Shown: in pieces, positions 1 through 10,730 of the stretch
How positions within the stretch are numbered: the first letter of the stretch is position 1
Layout of the letters: every line of letters starts with the position of its first letter
NCBI RefSeq assembly: GCF_000317105.1
Contig: NC_019693.1
Coordinates: 992,001 to 1,056,000 of the forward strand
Reading direction: 5' to 3'
Length of the DNA: 64,000 nucleotides
Source: Oscillatoria acuminata PCC 6304
GTDB taxonomy: Bacteria > Cyanobacteriota > Cyanobacteriia > Cyanobacteriales > Laspinemataceae
The notes under the pieces: model-generated
Told to the model about the DNA's origin: nothing
The model's input: the letters and a program-made list of their open reading frames with translations, nothing else
The model's database searches: none
Made by a program: the position numbers and the translations under genes

Positions 1-449
1 TCTTTAATAGCCAAATCCAGTTGTTGTTGCTCGAAGGGGGTGCGGGCGTCTAAAGTAGAGGCTTTCAGGGCACGACGTCCTAGGCGATCGTCCTCCGCAA
101 AGGCTAGTAAAAGATGCTCGATGGAGATCAAGGGGTCTTCGAGATTTTGCCTTGCGATTTCGGCCTTATCTAATAACTGATCTAACCCGCGACCGAGGTA
201 AAGTTGGCTGGTATTGCCGACTTTAGCTTGGCGCGAGGCAAAGGTACTAATTTGTTGTAAGAGTTTCTCTGGCAGGATTCCGGCTTTGGTGAGGATCCGC
301 TGGGCGAGTCCTTCCGGGTGTTCTAAAAGGGCGATCGCTAAATGTTCGACTTCTAATTGCTGATGTTTGTAGCGACGGGCGACTTCTTGGGACTTGACAA
401 TCCCTTCCCAAGCGGGGTCTGTAAATTTGCTGGCGTCAGTAGGCTGCAT
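1..449 (-). CDS. clpB: ClpB disaggregase, N-terminal part (runs off the window)
   Basis: This is the first 149 codons of an AAA+ protein disaggregase; the rest lies beyond base 1. The protein opens MQPTDASKFTDPAWEGI, the usual start of cyanobacterial ClpB. It carries both Clp N-domain repeats: one around residues 25-55 (QQLEVEHLAIALLE) and one around 100-125 (DPLISIEHLLLAFAED). ClpB works with DnaK to rescue aggregated proteins in the cytoplasm. The frame is open to the window edge. No CIRCE inverted repeat was seen upstream, so heat-shock control through HrcA is not evident. The family call is firm; which ClpB paralogue this is cannot be judged from the N-domain alone. Confidence 0.93.
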   Translation of the reverse strand, partial: MQPTDASKFTDPAWEGIVKSQEVARRYKHQQLEVEHLAIALLEHPEGLAQRILTKAGILPEKLLQQISTFASRQAKVGNTSQLYLGRGLDQLLDKAEIARQNLEDPLISIEHLLLAFAEDDRLGRRALKASTLDARTPFEQQQLDLAIK

Positions 450-633
450 CTTTTAAGTGCTGTTTGCCTCCAAAGGTCGTCTTTAATTTCAAGGGTTAAC
501 CGGCTGCAAGTCGCATCCGGACTCTATAGCTATGGTATCTTATCGGAGTTTTTGGCTCCGGTCACCGTTCCTGAGAAGGAGGAATGGGGAAATTTCTAGG
601 ATGGGGTCTCACGACAGTAGCAATTTTTAGGGC

Positions 634-653
634 GGGCGATTCGAGAATCGCCC
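634..653. repeat. Short palindromic repeat, copy 1
   Basis: GGGCGATTCGAGAATCGCCC is a 9-bp inverted repeat around GA. It is followed by CTACA, and its close copy recurs at 821-839 in the same orientation with the same GGGGCG/CTACA flanks. This type of GC-rich palindrome is common between cyanobacterial genes. Confidence 0.8.
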
Positions 654-675
654 CTACAATTGCCTTTACCTTTTT

Positions 676-810
676 GGATTCTATTGGCGAATCATGAAAG
701 AGACCTCTCCCCAAACCCCTCCCCTAAGAGGGGAGGGGCTTTGAGGCTCCCCCTTCCCTCCTAGGGAAGGGGGTTGGGGGGTTAGGTCTCCTCTATAACC
801 AACAGAGTCC
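676..810. mobile_element. Small TIR-bounded repeat element (MITE-like)
   Basis: The element starts GGATTCTATTGG (676-687) and ends CCAACAGAGTCC (799-810), an imperfect 12-bp terminal inverted repeat (10 of 12 match). TTTTT lies directly outside both ends (671-675 and 811-815), which could be a target duplication or chance. The core is the C-rich 'gacctctccccaaacccc ... ccttccct' repeat that also occurs near 3070, 10031 and 48607. It has no coding capacity. Confidence 0.5.
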
Positions 811-820
811 TTTTTGGGGC

Positions 821-839
821 GGGCGATTCGAGAATCGCC
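821..839. repeat. Short palindromic repeat, copy 2
   Basis: This is the second copy of the GGCGATTCGAGAATCGCC palindrome, in direct orientation to 634-653 and again flanked by GGGGCG and CTACA. Confidence 0.8.
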
Positions 840-878
840 GCTACAGAAGACTAAAGAATTAATGCTTAAGGCTTGTGT

Positions 879-1268
879 TTATGCTGGTTTGGTTTGAATC
901 AGTTCGATTTTATAACCGTTGGGGTCTTCTACGAAGGCGATCACTGTGGACCCGTGTTTCATGGGTCCCGGTTCGCGGGTGACTTTGCCGCCTTTGGCTT
1001 TGATGCGATCGCAGGTGCCGTAAATGTCATCCACGCCTAGGGCAATATGACCATACCCCGTCCCGATATCATAATGGTCCGTATCCCAGTTGTAAGTCAG
1101 TTCGATCGCCGCTTCTTCCGATTCGTCGCGATACCCCACAAATGCCAAGGTGAATTTTCCCCCGGGATAGTCTTTTTGCCGCAATAGCTTCATGTCCAAA
1201 ACGTTGCAGTAAAAATCCAGGGATTTTTCCAGGTTGCCGACTCGCAACATTGTGTGTAAAATTCTCAT
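879..1268 (-). CDS. gloA: Lactoylglutathione lyase (glyoxalase I)
   Basis: This enzyme isomerises the methylglyoxal-glutathione hemithioacetal to S-lactoylglutathione in the cytoplasm. The 129-aa protein beginning MRILHTML has all four metal ligands at the positions known from E. coli GloA: H5, E56, H74 and E122. The open frame extends 66 codons upstream to 1466, but that extension has no family similarity. The ATG at 1268 is preceded by GGAGA at good spacing, so I chose it. The gene is convergent with clpB in orientation and divergent from eno. Length and motifs are normal for the Ni/Co-type enzyme. Confidence 0.96.
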   Translation of the reverse strand: MRILHTMLRVGNLEKSLDFYCNVLDMKLLRQKDYPGGKFTLAFVGYRDESEEAAIELTYNWDTDHYDIGTGYGHIALGVDDIYGTCDRIKAKGGKVTREPGPMKHGSTVIAFVEDPNGYKIELIQTKPA

Positions 1269-1556
1269 GCTTTCTCCAAGTTTCCTGACTTTACTCTTAT
1301 TGTAAAGGGCGGTTGAGTGACGGTCCGAAACGGGTTGGTATTCTCTGCGGGTGAGGGTTTGCTGACTCCGATGGGGTGGGACGACTGCCTCGGATCCGGA
1401 TCCGGAAACTTTATTAAATCTGCGCCTCAATCCTAAAGTTGGCTGTATCGTAAAACGTTGAGGCAATGATTTGCTTTACGGGTTTGACGGTGAGGCCCCA
1501 CTCAAAAACTCACCGAGGTTCAGCCCAAAGATATCTGAAATTTCAGGAAAGACTGA

Positions 1557-2858
<1,302 letters not shown>

Positions 2859-2867
2859 TAGTTAATG

Positions 2868-2904
2868 CAACAAACCCCTGAGTTTTTAATCCGGGGGTTT
2901 GTTG
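2868..2904 (+). terminator. Hairpin after eno
   Basis: CAACAAACCCC (2868-2878) pairs perfectly with GGGGTTTGTTG (2894-2904) around a T-rich loop, ten bases after the eno stop. No clean U-tract follows, so it may stabilise the 3' end rather than act as a classic intrinsic terminator. Confidence 0.6.
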
Positions 2905-2983
2905 GTACTGTTGCAATGGCTTGGATTGTTTTAAATTGAGCCATCAGGTGAGGGTTTGTCCCTCCCCTCTATTTGTTTTTGAC

Positions 2984-3146
2984 GGGAGCATCTCAATTTG
3001 ACCTCAAAGGGGAATTTACAACTCTTGCTCCCCCGTACAGCAATAAAAAAAAATTCCTTATTCTCCCTCTCCTTGTAGGAGAGGGCCGGGGAGAGGTGGG
3101 AAGGGGGCTGGGGGGTTAGGTCTCTTTGCCAAATTGAGATGCTCCC
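2984..3146. mobile_element. MITE with 17-bp terminal inverted repeats (copy A)
   Basis: The ends are GGGAGCATCTCAATTTG (2984-3000) and its exact reverse complement (3130-3146), giving a 163-bp element with no transposase. The interior ends in the C-rich 'ggggggttaggtctc' block. A second element with the same termini lies at 48583-48861. No target duplication is obvious. The rest of the eno-argC gap (2905-3342) has no gene. Confidence 0.75.
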
Positions 3147-3178
3147 TTTTTTACAAGTCTTTGGGCTTGAAATACAAA

Positions 3179-3207
3179 AAATTACCGGGTTTTTAGCCCG
3201 GTAATTT
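3179..3207. terminator. Hairpin in the eno-argC gap
   Basis: AAATTACCGGG (3179-3189) and CCCGGTAATTT (3197-3207) form an 11-bp perfect stem with a 7-base loop TTTTTAG. It lies between convergent eno and argC and could terminate either transcript. Confidence 0.5.
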
Positions 3208-3342
3208 AGCATAAGTGCCTCAAAGAAATTATTCCCTGATTTCTGGCATTCTTAGAGTCAAAATTGACAAGATTCTCATCAATGCAGTGGCCTAACCTAG
3301 AGAATCTTTCCCCTGGGTTTGCCGGGGATTTTGCCTTAATTT

Positions 3343-4404
3343 CTAGGGATAGAAACCGAGTTCGGGCAATCCGAGGGTTTCATCCCAACCCATCATAATG
3401 TTCAGACATTGGATGGCTTGACCCGCTTGACCTTTGAGGAGGTTATCAATAGCGGAAATCACGATCGCGCGATCGGTCCGTTGGTCAATTTCTACCCCGA
3501 TGTAACACATATTACTATTCATCGCCCACTTGGTTTGAGGGAAGACTCCCGCAGGGAGGACCCGCACCCAAGGACTATTGCGATAAAATGCGGTGTAAAT
3601 GGTGACCAAATCTTCCCGGACTAGACCTGGATCCCGCAATGTGGCATAGACGGTGGAGAGAATTCCCCGGACCATCGGCATCAGGTGGGGAGTGAATTGG
3701 ACAAGAATATCCTGTCCGGCGAGATCGCTACCAATGGACTCGATTTCTGGGGTGTGACGATGACGCCCTACCCCATAGGCGGCGACGGAGTTATCCGCTT
3801 CAGCGAGGAGGAGATTGGTTTTGGCTTGGCGTCCGGCACCGGAAATCCCCGATTTGGCATCAATGATGGCGCTATTGGGGACAATCATGCCTTGTTTGAG
3901 AAGGGGGGCCAAGGCGAGAATGCTGGCGGTGGGATAGCAACCGGCACAGCCGATGAGTTGGGCATCCTTGATGCGATCGCGATATAATTCCGGCAAGCCA
4001 TAGACAGCCACTGCAGCGGTTTCAGCATCGGCGCGATCGCCACCGTACCAATTTTTATAGGTTTCTAAATTACTAAATCGATAGTCGGCGGAAAGGTCGA
4101 GAACCTTGCAGCCTTTTTCCAATAACCGGGGGGCCATTTGATAGGCTAGGCCATTGGGTAAGGAGAGAAAAACCACTTGACAGCGATCGGCGATCGTGTC
4201 AACATCCACTGACTCGATGATCAGGTCAGTAGCTTGAGAAAGATGAGGATAGAGATCTGAGAAGGGTTTACCCGCACTGCTATCGCCACCTAAGTAGACT
4301 AAATCCAGTTGGGGATGATCTCTAATCAATCGAACGAGTTGGACGCCACCATATCCTGATGCCCCAACAATGCCAACCCGCATAGTTTCTAATTCACCCA
4401 TCAC
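3343..4404 (-). CDS. argC: N-acetyl-gamma-glutamyl-phosphate reductase
   Basis: This enzyme performs the NADPH-dependent third step of arginine biosynthesis, making N-acetylglutamate semialdehyde. The N-terminal Rossmann motif is [10 protein letters not shown] (11-20). The catalytic cysteine is C156 in the signature GCAGCYPT, and the conserved [11 protein letters not shown] follows. I keep the start at 4404 because GGAGTAAGGTG lies just upstream and 353 aa matches cyanobacterial homologues. The internal ATG at 4383 (MRVGIVG) is possible but has no ribosome binding site. The gene stands alone; other arg genes are not in the window. Confidence 0.95.
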   Translation of the reverse strand: MMGELETMRVGIVGASGYGGVQLVRLIRDHPQLDLVYLGGDSSAGKPFSDLYPHLSQATDLIIESVDVDTIADRCQVVFLSLPNGLAYQMAPRLLEKGCKVLDLSADYRFSNLETYKNWYGGDRADAETAAVAVYGLPELYRDRIKDAQLIGCAGCYPTASILALAPLLKQGMIVPNSAIIDAKSGISGAGRQAKTNLLLAEADNSVAAYGVGRHRHTPEIESIGSDLAGQDILVQFTPHLMPMVRGILSTVYATLRDPGLVREDLVTIYTAFYRNSPWVRVLPAGVFPQTKWAMNSNMCYIGVEIDQRTDRAIVISAIDNLLKGQAGQAIQCLNIMMGWDETLGLPELGFYP

Positions 4405-4546
4405 CTTACTCCACTGTAAATATAGAGATCTTGAACGGTCTTGATCGCTCTAGCTGTTGCATTCTAGTACCAAACGGTAAAAGCGATCGTACAAATCCCT
4501 ACAGCTTTTTCACTTTCTAGAGAGGATGCCTGTTGCCCTGACTCAA

Positions 4547-4590
4547 AAGGAGGTGAAACCCTGTGGCATCCTGGATATTTCCCAGGTGAA
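4547..4590 (+). other. Perfect Shine-Dalgarno followed by an 8-codon frame
   Basis: AAGGAGGTGA (4547-4556) is an ideal anti-16S match, followed about nine bases later by GTG opening the frame MASWIFPR-stop. It sits in the 266-bp gap upstream of argC, on the opposite strand. It may be a minimal ORF, a remnant or chance; no gene follows it on the plus strand. Confidence 0.2.
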
Positions 4591-4670
4591 TCGGCAAAAA
4601 TTCCCATTCAGAAAATCTCGGGGGTTCATCTAGGGATCAAATACTCTACCGGCGGACTAGGGGGGACTTG

Positions 4671-5201
4671 CTACCGATTGGGATACCAAAACATTCCTTT
4701 AATGCCCTCAGGATCGGACATAAATCCCAAGTTTCGGTAGAACTCGACTACATGGGGGTCGGCAAACAGGGTGATATTGCTAATATCTTCACTTCGCAGA
4801 CGCTTGATGGTGTAATTCATCAGGGACTTGCCGAACCCTTTGCCTTGATATTCGGGATGAACCACGACATCCCAGATGGTGGCATTAAAAGCATGGTCTG
4901 AGGTGGCGCGAGAAAAGCCGATCAAGCGACGGGTTTTGCCGCGCATTTCCCACATAGAAACCACGAGAAAACTGTATTGAATTGCTTTTTTAACCTTACG
5001 CAGGGGGCGACGAGACCAACCGACTGCATCACAGAGTTCTTCTAGTTCATAAAGGTCGATATCTCGATCTGTGCTGAAATAGACACGAGGACTGGTGCCA
5101 GGGCGATCGCTCGTCCCGGCAGATTGATATCCCTCGATTTGCGCCCCGATCGGCGCAGAAGATGTATCAGAACCGCTAAATAAATTTTTCCAAAAACCCA
5201 T
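4671..5201 (-). CDS. GNAT N-acetyltransferase, Ycf52/NSI-like
   Basis: This is a GCN5-related N-acetyltransferase of about 176 aa. The acetyl-CoA binding motif QGKGFG lies at residues 119-124, after the conserved VVVHPEY, and the C-terminus VEFYRNLGF is typical of the fold. The whole protein resembles the plastid Ycf52 / plant NSI-SNAT group, whose members acetylate proteins or arylalkylamines; the substrate here is unknown. The frame opens upstream at a TTG (5237), but ATG 5201 ([10 protein letters not shown]) matches the family start, though without a clear ribosome binding site. Confidence 0.85.
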   Translation of the reverse strand: MGFWKNLFSGSDTSSAPIGAQIEGYQSAGTSDRPGTSPRVYFSTDRDIDLYELEELCDAVGWSRRPLRKVKKAIQYSFLVVSMWEMRGKTRRLIGFSRATSDHAFNATIWDVVVHPEYQGKGFGKSLMNYTIKRLRSEDISNITLFADPHVVEFYRNLGFMSDPEGIKGMFWYPNR

Positions 5202-5926
5202 GAAGGTTTGGTTAGGGTAGGAGAACGGGGTGGACAAGCGCTATCCCCCACCGAGGATAAGCATGGGATGCCAAGAGAACGACCCGATTTAGGGCGATCG
5301 CGAGGTTGAACAAACGATCAACTGCTGCGAAGACGGTGCAACGGAATGGCGTACCCGTTTATGATTGTACAGTGGCAAGTCGCGACTTACGCCGATCGCC
5401 AGGAAGATGCTAACCCTTCTAGCAAAGAAATGGCTAGACTGAAATCCCTGGGAGTCGGCGGGATTGAGGGCCCCAAATTTCAGCCAAAAGCCCGAGAGAA
5501 TCTCAATCCCCCGTGGCGATCGGCGCAGTGTCTCCCATGATGGCATAGGATTAATATAGCAATCTCCCTCAGCCCAGTTGATGCAACCCTGTCTTGAATT
5601 GAGGCCCCCAATTGCGATCGGGAGCTGACGAGACCGGGTATATCCCCTTTGTCCAGATTAGCCGAGGCTCAACCCGTCCCCCGAGATTAGCCTCGGCTTA
5701 AACTTGTCAATAGGCCACCCTTGGGTTGGGGGAGATGCTGCTTTGCATATCATTGCGAGTCGTGTATTGGCTCGGATCCCAGGGGATGACAGTTCCAGCT
5801 TGGGTTAAACCGGACGAAACTTTAATAGCTTTCGCCATCCAATCAGTGTTCTATCGTACAGGACCCCGGGCTACTGTCTTCCTTTGTGTTTTTGACAGGA
5901 TCTAGCGAGTTCTCCCACACCCCAAT
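5202..5926. other. Intergenic region, no convincing gene
   Basis: This 725-bp stretch lies between divergent genes. Short frames occur at 5289-5546 (minus) and 5346-5540 (plus), but neither has family features. One hairpin is clear: AGCCGAGGCT (5660-5669) with AGCCTCGGCT (5689-5698). I found no tRNA, rnpB, tmRNA or SRP RNA core motifs. Confidence 0.5.
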
Positions 5927-6652
5927 ATGGCACCGGGTTTAAAATCATCCACAATGGACCTGCTCAAACGCTTTAACCGAGCGTTTCCGCAGTTCTACGA
6001 ACAATTTGTCAGCAGTGAAATTCAGCTCCAAAACCTCAAGCTCGCCTACCAGCTTTACCGCACTAAACAAGCGGTCATTGAACTCAGAACAGAAGGGACC
6101 AAAAGTGCTCTGCATTTTGCCTACCGCAATCAATCTTTTTTGCTGAGTGACATTTTTGGGGTTCTGGCTGCCTATGGACTCACGATCCACAGTCTGAGTC
6201 TTTACGGCCAAATTTATCCACCGATGTTGGTCTTTATCAAGTTGGTGGTGTCTCGGGGGGGTAAAGCACTCACAGATAAGACCGCAGAAAATGTCTGTCG
6301 GGCCGTTCGTGAAGCCCTGGCGGGTCACTTTGAAGTGGAAGAGATGCTGGCCGTCGAATTCAATCTGGATGCCGGTTTAGAGGATGTGGAAACCGAGTTC
6401 TACGTCGATCCGGTTTTTCATCTTCCTGCCCTTCTGATTGAAGCGGATAACCAGCCGGGATTGTTCTATAAAGTGATGTACGCCATCTGGCAAGAGGATT
6501 TGCTGGTCGTGAATGCGAATTTACTGGTTTGGCGGGGCCGCACCCGCCTGATTCTGTATTTACTCGGACCCAATGAAAGTCTGATTCCCGAATATCTCGG
6601 ACAAAAGATTGCTGAAGGCGTACGGCAGCGATTGCTCGGGAGGCGCTTTTAA
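5927..6652 (+). CDS. ACT-domain protein
   Basis: This 241-aa protein has two ACT-like segments: one near residues 60-115 (ALHFAYRNQSFLLSDIFGVLAAYGLTI...) and one near 165-235 (FHLPALLIEADNQPGLFYKVMYAIWQ). The phrase 'D.PGLFYKV' is the ligand-binding turn typical of GlnD-like ACT domains. ACT domains bind amino acids and regulate partner enzymes; no catalytic domain is present, so this is probably a small sensor protein. Its partner is unknown. An alternative start is ATG 5954 (MDLLKRF). Neither start has a clear ribosome binding site. Confidence 0.8.
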   Translation: MAPGLKSSTMDLLKRFNRAFPQFYEQFVSSEIQLQNLKLAYQLYRTKQAVIELRTEGTKSALHFAYRNQSFLLSDIFGVLAAYGLTIHSLSLYGQIYPPMLVFIKLVVSRGGKALTDKTAENVCRAVREALAGHFEVEEMLAVEFNLDAGLEDVETEFYVDPVFHLPALLIEADNQPGLFYKVMYAIWQEDLLVVNANLLVWRGRTRLILYLLGPNESLIPEYLGQKIAEGVRQRLLGRRF

Positions 6653-6977
6653 TCGGCACTTTGGCCCTAGCTATCCCCAAGTCCATCCCACCTTCTGATA
6701 CGGAATCCGGTTTTTAAAGTCTATAAAAACCCGCACCCTGAAGGGTGGGGCTACACGGACGAAGCCTGCCTCCGCAGGCTGAAGAGAAAATCGACTTGAG
6801 ACAACCGGATTGGGTATGAAAACCCAAGGTTGCGATTTTTGAACAGAAGGAGGCTCTATTCTCCTCCCGCTACTCTGGTGGTCCCCTTGGACCGGCTGTG
6901 TCGATCGCTGGCTTCTCCCTCGTCTGCGATCGCCTAAGTGATTGTATTCAGACGATTTCTTCGCTCTTGATAACAAC
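6653..6977. other. Intergenic region with hairpins
   Basis: This 325-bp region has no gene. It contains ATACGGAATCCGGTTT from 6698, related to the hairpin at 51153-51198. Two small perfect hairpins follow: CACCCT/AGGGTG (6734-6747) and AGCCTGC/GCAGGCT (6763-6780). Confidence 0.55.
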
Positions 6978-7835
6978 ATGGAAACGATTGACATCCTGGG
7001 GGTTCCTCACGCTTATGAACTCACCGATCCTCGCCCCTCTCCCCATGTTCTGGTTTTTATCCACGGTTGGCTCCTCAGCCGCCGCTATTGGCAACCCCTA
7101 ATCGATCGCCTGTCGGTAGATTATCAATGCCTCTCTTATGACTTGCGCGGATTTGGCGACTCTCAACCCTATCCCCCCCCAAAACCCCAGTTCCATGCAG
7201 GCTACACTCCCAGCGCCTATGCCCGCGATTTGGAAGTCTTGCTGGACCAACTCAATATCTCCACTACATGGCTGATTGGTCACTCCCTCGGGGGCAGTAT
7301 TGCCCTATGGGGCGCTTCTCAACTCCCCTCTAAGGTGCAAGGGGCGCTCTGCGTCAATTCGGGAGGCGGCATTTATATAAAAGAAGAATTTGAACGATTC
7401 CGGGCTGCTGGACAGGTTTTTGTGAAAATGCGCCCCCGTTGGCTGTGCTACCTCCCCGGCATTGATTGGTTATTTACTCGCGATAGTGTCGCTAGTCCCC
7501 TCCCGCGCCACTGGGCAAGGCAAAGACTCCTGGATTTTGTGATGGCTCACCCAGAAGCGGCGATCGGGGCTTTGCTTGATTCCACAACTGAAGTCGAGGT
7601 CCACCACCTTCCTCAACTGGTTTCCCAGCTCACCCAGCCGGTTTATTTCATCACCGGCACAAAGGACAAGGTGATGGAACCGAAGTATGTTCGGCATTTA
7701 GCCAGTTTTCATGCCCTCTTTGAAGATGGGGGGATGAATGTGATTGAAATTCCCGACTGCGGCCATTTATCGATGGTGGAGCAACCGGAGGTGGTGGCGG
7801 CGGAAATTCGCCAGATTCTGGGCAATCATGGTTAG
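6978..7835 (+). CDS. Alpha/beta hydrolase
   Basis: This 285-aa cytoplasmic alpha/beta-hydrolase has a full catalytic triad. The nucleophile is S103 in GHSLGGS, the acid is probably D230 (TGTKDKV) and the base is H263 (DCGHLSM). The oxyanion strand is VFIHGWLLS (27-35). A lid segment lies between about 140 and 200. The substrate cannot be read from sequence. The open frame begins at a TTG at 6942, but ATG 6978 (METIDILGV) fits homologue length better. It runs convergently with tsaD, 25 bp away. Confidence 0.88.
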   Translation: METIDILGVPHAYELTDPRPSPHVLVFIHGWLLSRRYWQPLIDRLSVDYQCLSYDLRGFGDSQPYPPPKPQFHAGYTPSAYARDLEVLLDQLNISTTWLIGHSLGGSIALWGASQLPSKVQGALCVNSGGGIYIKEEFERFRAAGQVFVKMRPRWLCYLPGIDWLFTRDSVASPLPRHWARQRLLDFVMAHPEAAIGALLDSTTEVEVHHLPQLVSQLTQPVYFITGTKDKVMEPKYVRHLASFHALFEDGGMNVIEIPDCGHLSMVEQPEVVAAEIRQILGNHG

Positions 7836-7860
7836 GGCCGATCGCCCCCGGTTGTCGCCC

Positions 7861-8901
7861 CTATAAATAAAGCTGGTGAGCATCGGTTAGGGCCATGCGG
7901 GATTGAGCGCCTAGGGTCAAGGGGCTGCGATCGCCTCGGTTGAGGCGATCGGCAGCAGCACAGGCAATCATCGCCGCGTTATCGGTGCAGTATTTCAAAG
8001 GGGGAAACAGCACGCGCAAGTTATGAGGGGCAGCATCGGCTAATAGGTGTTCTCTGAGGGCGCTATTCGCCGCGACTCCACCCCCAATAACGATGGTATC
8101 CCGACTGCGATCGCGGGCGCAGGCAATGGCCCGTTTGCTTAAGGCTCTCGCCACCGTATCCTGAAAACTGGCCGCAATATCGTTGACTGGGAGTTCCTCC
8201 CCAGTAGCTTTGAGTTTCTCCACCAACCTTAGAACAGCAGTTTTTAAGCCACTAAAACTGGTGTCATAAGGATGATACCCCCCGGATGGGAGTCCAATTT
8301 TGCCCTCGGGGAGCTTAAAGGCTTTGGGGTTCCCAGATTTGGCAAGGCGATCGATGATTGGCCCTCCGGGATATCCCAGCTTTAATAATCGCGCTACTTT
8401 ATCAAAGGCTTCTCCGGCAGCATCATCCCGGGTTTGTCCCAAGGTTTCATAAACACCCCCTGCTTGGACATCAATCAAGCTGGTGTGACCCCCGGAGACT
8501 AATAGGCAGATAAACGGGGGTTCTAAGCTGGGTTCGGTGAGGTAGGAGGCATAGAGATGTCCTTCCAGGTGATGGATGCCTAGAAAGGGTTTTTGATGCA
8601 GCATGGCGAGGGTTTTGCCAGCGGTGAGGCCGACTAACAGAGCACCGACGAGACCCGGGGTGCAGGTGGCGGCGATGCCATCAATGTCGGACCAATTGAG
8701 TTGGGCTTCCGCTAACGCTTGGGCGATCGCCCCATCAATGACTTCTAAATGAGACCGAGAGGCCACTTCTGGCACCACCCCGCCATACTGCTGATGCACC
8801 GCAATTTGCGACGAAACCACATTGCTACTCACTTCACGATTCTTTACAATTGCTACCGCAGTTTCGTCACAACTTGTTTCAATTGCTAAAACGGTTGCCA
8901 T
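7861..8901 (-). CDS. tsaD: tRNA N6-adenosine threonylcarbamoyltransferase
   Basis: TsaD transfers threonylcarbamoyl to A37 of ANN-decoding tRNAs, working with TsaB, TsaE and TsaC. The 346-aa protein starts [17 protein letters not shown], the ASKHA N-terminus of the Kae1/TsaD family. The metal-binding HLEGH is at 111-115, and SGGHTSL and [13 protein letters not shown] follow as expected. It is divergent from psaF with a 286-bp shared upstream region. This tsaD / psaF-psaJ arrangement is familiar from other cyanobacteria. Confidence 0.97.
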   Translation of the reverse strand: MATVLAIETSCDETAVAIVKNREVSSNVVSSQIAVHQQYGGVVPEVASRSHLEVIDGAIAQALAEAQLNWSDIDGIAATCTPGLVGALLVGLTAGKTLAMLHQKPFLGIHHLEGHLYASYLTEPSLEPPFICLLVSGGHTSLIDVQAGGVYETLGQTRDDAAGEAFDKVARLLKLGYPGGPIIDRLAKSGNPKAFKLPEGKIGLPSGGYHPYDTSFSGLKTAVLRLVEKLKATGEELPVNDIAASFQDTVARALSKRAIACARDRSRDTIVIGGGVAANSALREHLLADAAPHNLRVLFPPLKYCTDNAAMIACAAADRLNRGDRSPLTLGAQSRMALTDAHQLYL

Positions 8902-9187
8902 TGGCTGGTAATTTTTGGAATATTAGGTTAACTATTGCCTAGCTTAATCTTTACGAGGTTGTCTTAGCAGAGTATGATTTTCTGGAAGTTCCCAGAACTC
9001 ACCTGCTCTTACCCGATCGCGTTTTATCCTCGGTTTCGCCCTCATGTCCGGGGGAGAATGACTTCAACCCTCTTTCTCCTACAACTTGAGCAAAAGAACC
9101 CACAGATCGATAAACTAGATCGAGTAACAAAGCAGCCTCCGGTTTTGTTAACAATCTTGATGTTTCGTAACAAAAGGAAACAATTCT

Positions 9188-9670
9188 ATGGGACGATTGT
9201 TCGCGTTGGTTCTGACGATTTGCCTTTGGTTCAGCTTTGCCCCTGCTGCATCTGCTGACTTATACCAAAACCTCACTCCTTGCAGTGATAATCCGGCATT
9301 CGTCCAAAAGGCTAAGAATGCTAAAACCCCAGGTGCCAAAGCTCGCTTTGAGAAATATTCCACCTTGCTCTGTGGACCTGAAGGTTATCCTCATTTGATT
9401 GTGGATGGCAACTTGGCCCACGTTAATGAGTTTGGCATTCCTAGCTTGCTGTTTCTCTATATTGCTGGATGGATCGGCTGGGCTGGCCGTTCCTACTTGA
9501 TTGCAGTTCGTGGCAGCGGCAGTGCTGAAGAAAAAGAAATTATCATTGACCTTCCTTTGGCAATCAAATGTTCTTTAAGTAGTGCAGTTTGGCCTTTGGC
9601 CGCTTTTGGCGAATTTACCACGGGTAAATTAACTGCCAAAAATAATGAGATTACTGTCTCTCCCCGTTAG
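9188..9670 (+). CDS. psaF: Photosystem I subunit III (PsaF)
   Basis: PsaF is the plastocyanin/cytochrome c6-side subunit of photosystem I. The 160-aa precursor has a Sec signal peptide ([17 protein letters not shown], cleavage near ASA-DLYQ), the conserved luminal CSDNPAF and [10 protein letters not shown] cysteine segments, and one membrane span ([20 protein letters not shown]). AAAAGGAAAC lies before the ATG. It is followed by psaJ after 90 bp, with a strong hairpin between the two, so they are probably co-transcribed. Confidence 0.97.
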   Translation: MGRLFALVLTICLWFSFAPAASADLYQNLTPCSDNPAFVQKAKNAKTPGAKARFEKYSTLLCGPEGYPHLIVDGNLAHVNEFGIPSLLFLYIAGWIGWAGRSYLIAVRGSGSAEEKEIIIDLPLAIKCSLSSAVWPLAAFGEFTTGKLTAKNNEITVSPR

Positions 9671-9688
9671 GAAAGCCCTGTTGAAAGT

Positions 9689-9723
9689 GATTTTAGATTT
9701 TAGCTGGTCTAAAATCTAAAATC
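9689..9723 (+). promoter_or_regulatory. Intercistronic hairpin between psaF and psaJ
   Basis: GATTTTAGATTTTAG (9689-9703) pairs perfectly over 15 bp with CTAAAATCTAAAATC (9709-9723) around a 5-base loop. The AT-rich stem has no U-tract. It may set the mRNA ratio of the two subunits by partial termination or 3'-end stabilisation. Confidence 0.55.
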
Positions 9724-9760
9724 TCAATATTAACCTGTCTTGGATTTAGGAGAAGCGTTC

Positions 9761-9886
9761 ATGGATTCTTTCGTTAAGTTTCTATCGCTCGGGCCAGTTG
9801 TTTTAATCTTATGGCTGTCCTTCACAGCGACTCTCTTGATTGTTGGCAACAATATCTATCCTGATGCCTTAGTCCCTCCGTTCTAA
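9761..9886 (+). CDS. psaJ: Photosystem I subunit IX (PsaJ)
   Basis: This 41-codon gene encodes a single-span photosystem I subunit that packs beside PsaF. The product begins MDSFVKFLSLGPVVLILW and ends NNIYPDALVPPF, as in other PsaJ proteins, with the membrane helix at about residues 9-30. TAGGAGAAG lies at good distance before the ATG. It follows psaF in the standard psaFJ order and ends before a strong terminator. Confidence 0.97.
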   Translation: MDSFVKFLSLGPVVLILWLSFTATLLIVGNNIYPDALVPPF

Positions 9887-9930
9887 GGTTTGCTAAAGAG
9901 GAATCAAGCCCGACTGGTTTGGATTGATTT

Positions 9931-9983
9931 AAACAAAAAGCGATCGCTTCTATTTGAAAAGATAGAGGCGATCGCTTTTTGTT
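9931..9983 (+). terminator. Terminator of psaFJ
   Basis: AAACAAAAAGCGATCGC and GCGATCGCTTTTTGTTT form a long stem extended by CTCTAT/ATAGAG-like pairing around TTGAAAAG. The stem contains a HIP1 site on each arm and ends in a T-run, so it could work in both directions. Confidence 0.85.
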
Positions 9984-10030
9984 TAAGAGAGATCCAGTCT
10001 AAATATTATGTTTGCTTGATCACATAGAGT

Positions 10031-10074
10031 GACCTAACCCCCCAACCCCCTTCCCTACAAGGGAAGGGGGTGAA
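10031..10074. repeat. C-rich dispersed repeat fragment
   Basis: This is a partial copy of the 'gacctaacccccc ... ttccctacaagggaaggggg' repeat found also near 700, 3070 and twice at 48607-48840. It lacks the MITE termini here. It is followed by a purine-rich GAAGAG tract to about 10110. Confidence 0.7.
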
Positions 10075-10169
10075 GAGAGAGAAGAGGAAGAAGAGGGAGA
10101 AGAGGAAGAAATGGTTTTTTAGATTAATCCACTGGAATTGATAGAACAGCTTGTCGGAGTTGAGAAGAC

Positions 10170-10730
10170 TTAGGAAACTGGGGCAAATAAGGCCATCTCG
10201 ATCGCCTCTAATGCCCGGTCAAAATCATCATTCACAATCACAATATCAAACTCATCGGCAGCAGCAATTTCGACTTGAGCACGGTGGAGGCGACGGGCGA
10301 TCGCCTCCTCAGAATCCTGCCCCCTCACCCGAATTCGCCGTTCCAACTCCTCCGGCGATGGCGGTAAAATAAACAATTGCAACGCCCCGGGAAACGTTTC
10401 TCGAACTTGCCGCGCCCCTTCTAACTCAATTTCCAAAACCACTAATTTCCCCTGGGCGATCATCTCTTCCACCGGAGTTCGGGGAGTCCCATAACAATTT
10501 CCCGCAAACTCCGCCCATTCCAACAATTGACCCGTCGCAATCAACCCTTGAAATTGCTCCCGATTCACAAAATAATAATGCCGCCCCTCAATTTCTCCTT
10601 CGCGAGGTGCACGAGTTGTCACCGAAATCGACAACTCCAATTCCGGGTGACTTTCCAACAGCGATCGCAGCAACGTTCCCTTCCCCACCCCACTCGGACC
10701 CGTAAACACAATTAATTGACCCATCTGCAT
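10170..10730 (-). CDS. gmk: Guanylate kinase
   Basis: Guanylate kinase converts GMP plus ATP to GDP. The P-loop is GPSGVGKGT near the N-terminus, followed by the conserved [11 protein letters not shown] and [15 protein letters not shown]-binding segments. Starts are possible at ATG 10730 or 10724; neither has a clear ribosome binding site. The gene lies just downstream of remA on the same strand (123-bp gap). The remA-gmk order is also that of Bacillus, supporting both calls. Confidence 0.96.
   Translation of the reverse strand: MQMGQLIVFTGPSGVGKGTLLRSLLESHPELELSISVTTRAPREGEIEGRHYYFVNREQFQGLIATGQLLEWAEFAGNCYGTPRTPVEEMIAQGKLVVLEIELEGARQVRETFPGALQLFILPPSPEELERRIRVRGQDSEEAIARRLHRAQVEIAAADEFDIVIVNDDFDRALEAIEMALFAPVS

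Larger units (their letters stand above)
450..878. other. Intergenic region rich in short repeats, no gene
   Basis: The gap between the divergently oriented clpB start and the gloA stop holds no convincing ORF; an 80-codon plus-strand frame here has no family resemblance. It contains two direct copies of a palindromic motif (634-653 and 821-839) and, between them, a 135-bp TIR-bounded element (676-810), each listed separately. Confidence 0.6.

Noticed and set aside
10075-10110. Purine-rich GAAGAG tract as a regulatory element
   Set aside because: It is low-complexity sequence next to a dispersed repeat with no specific motif.
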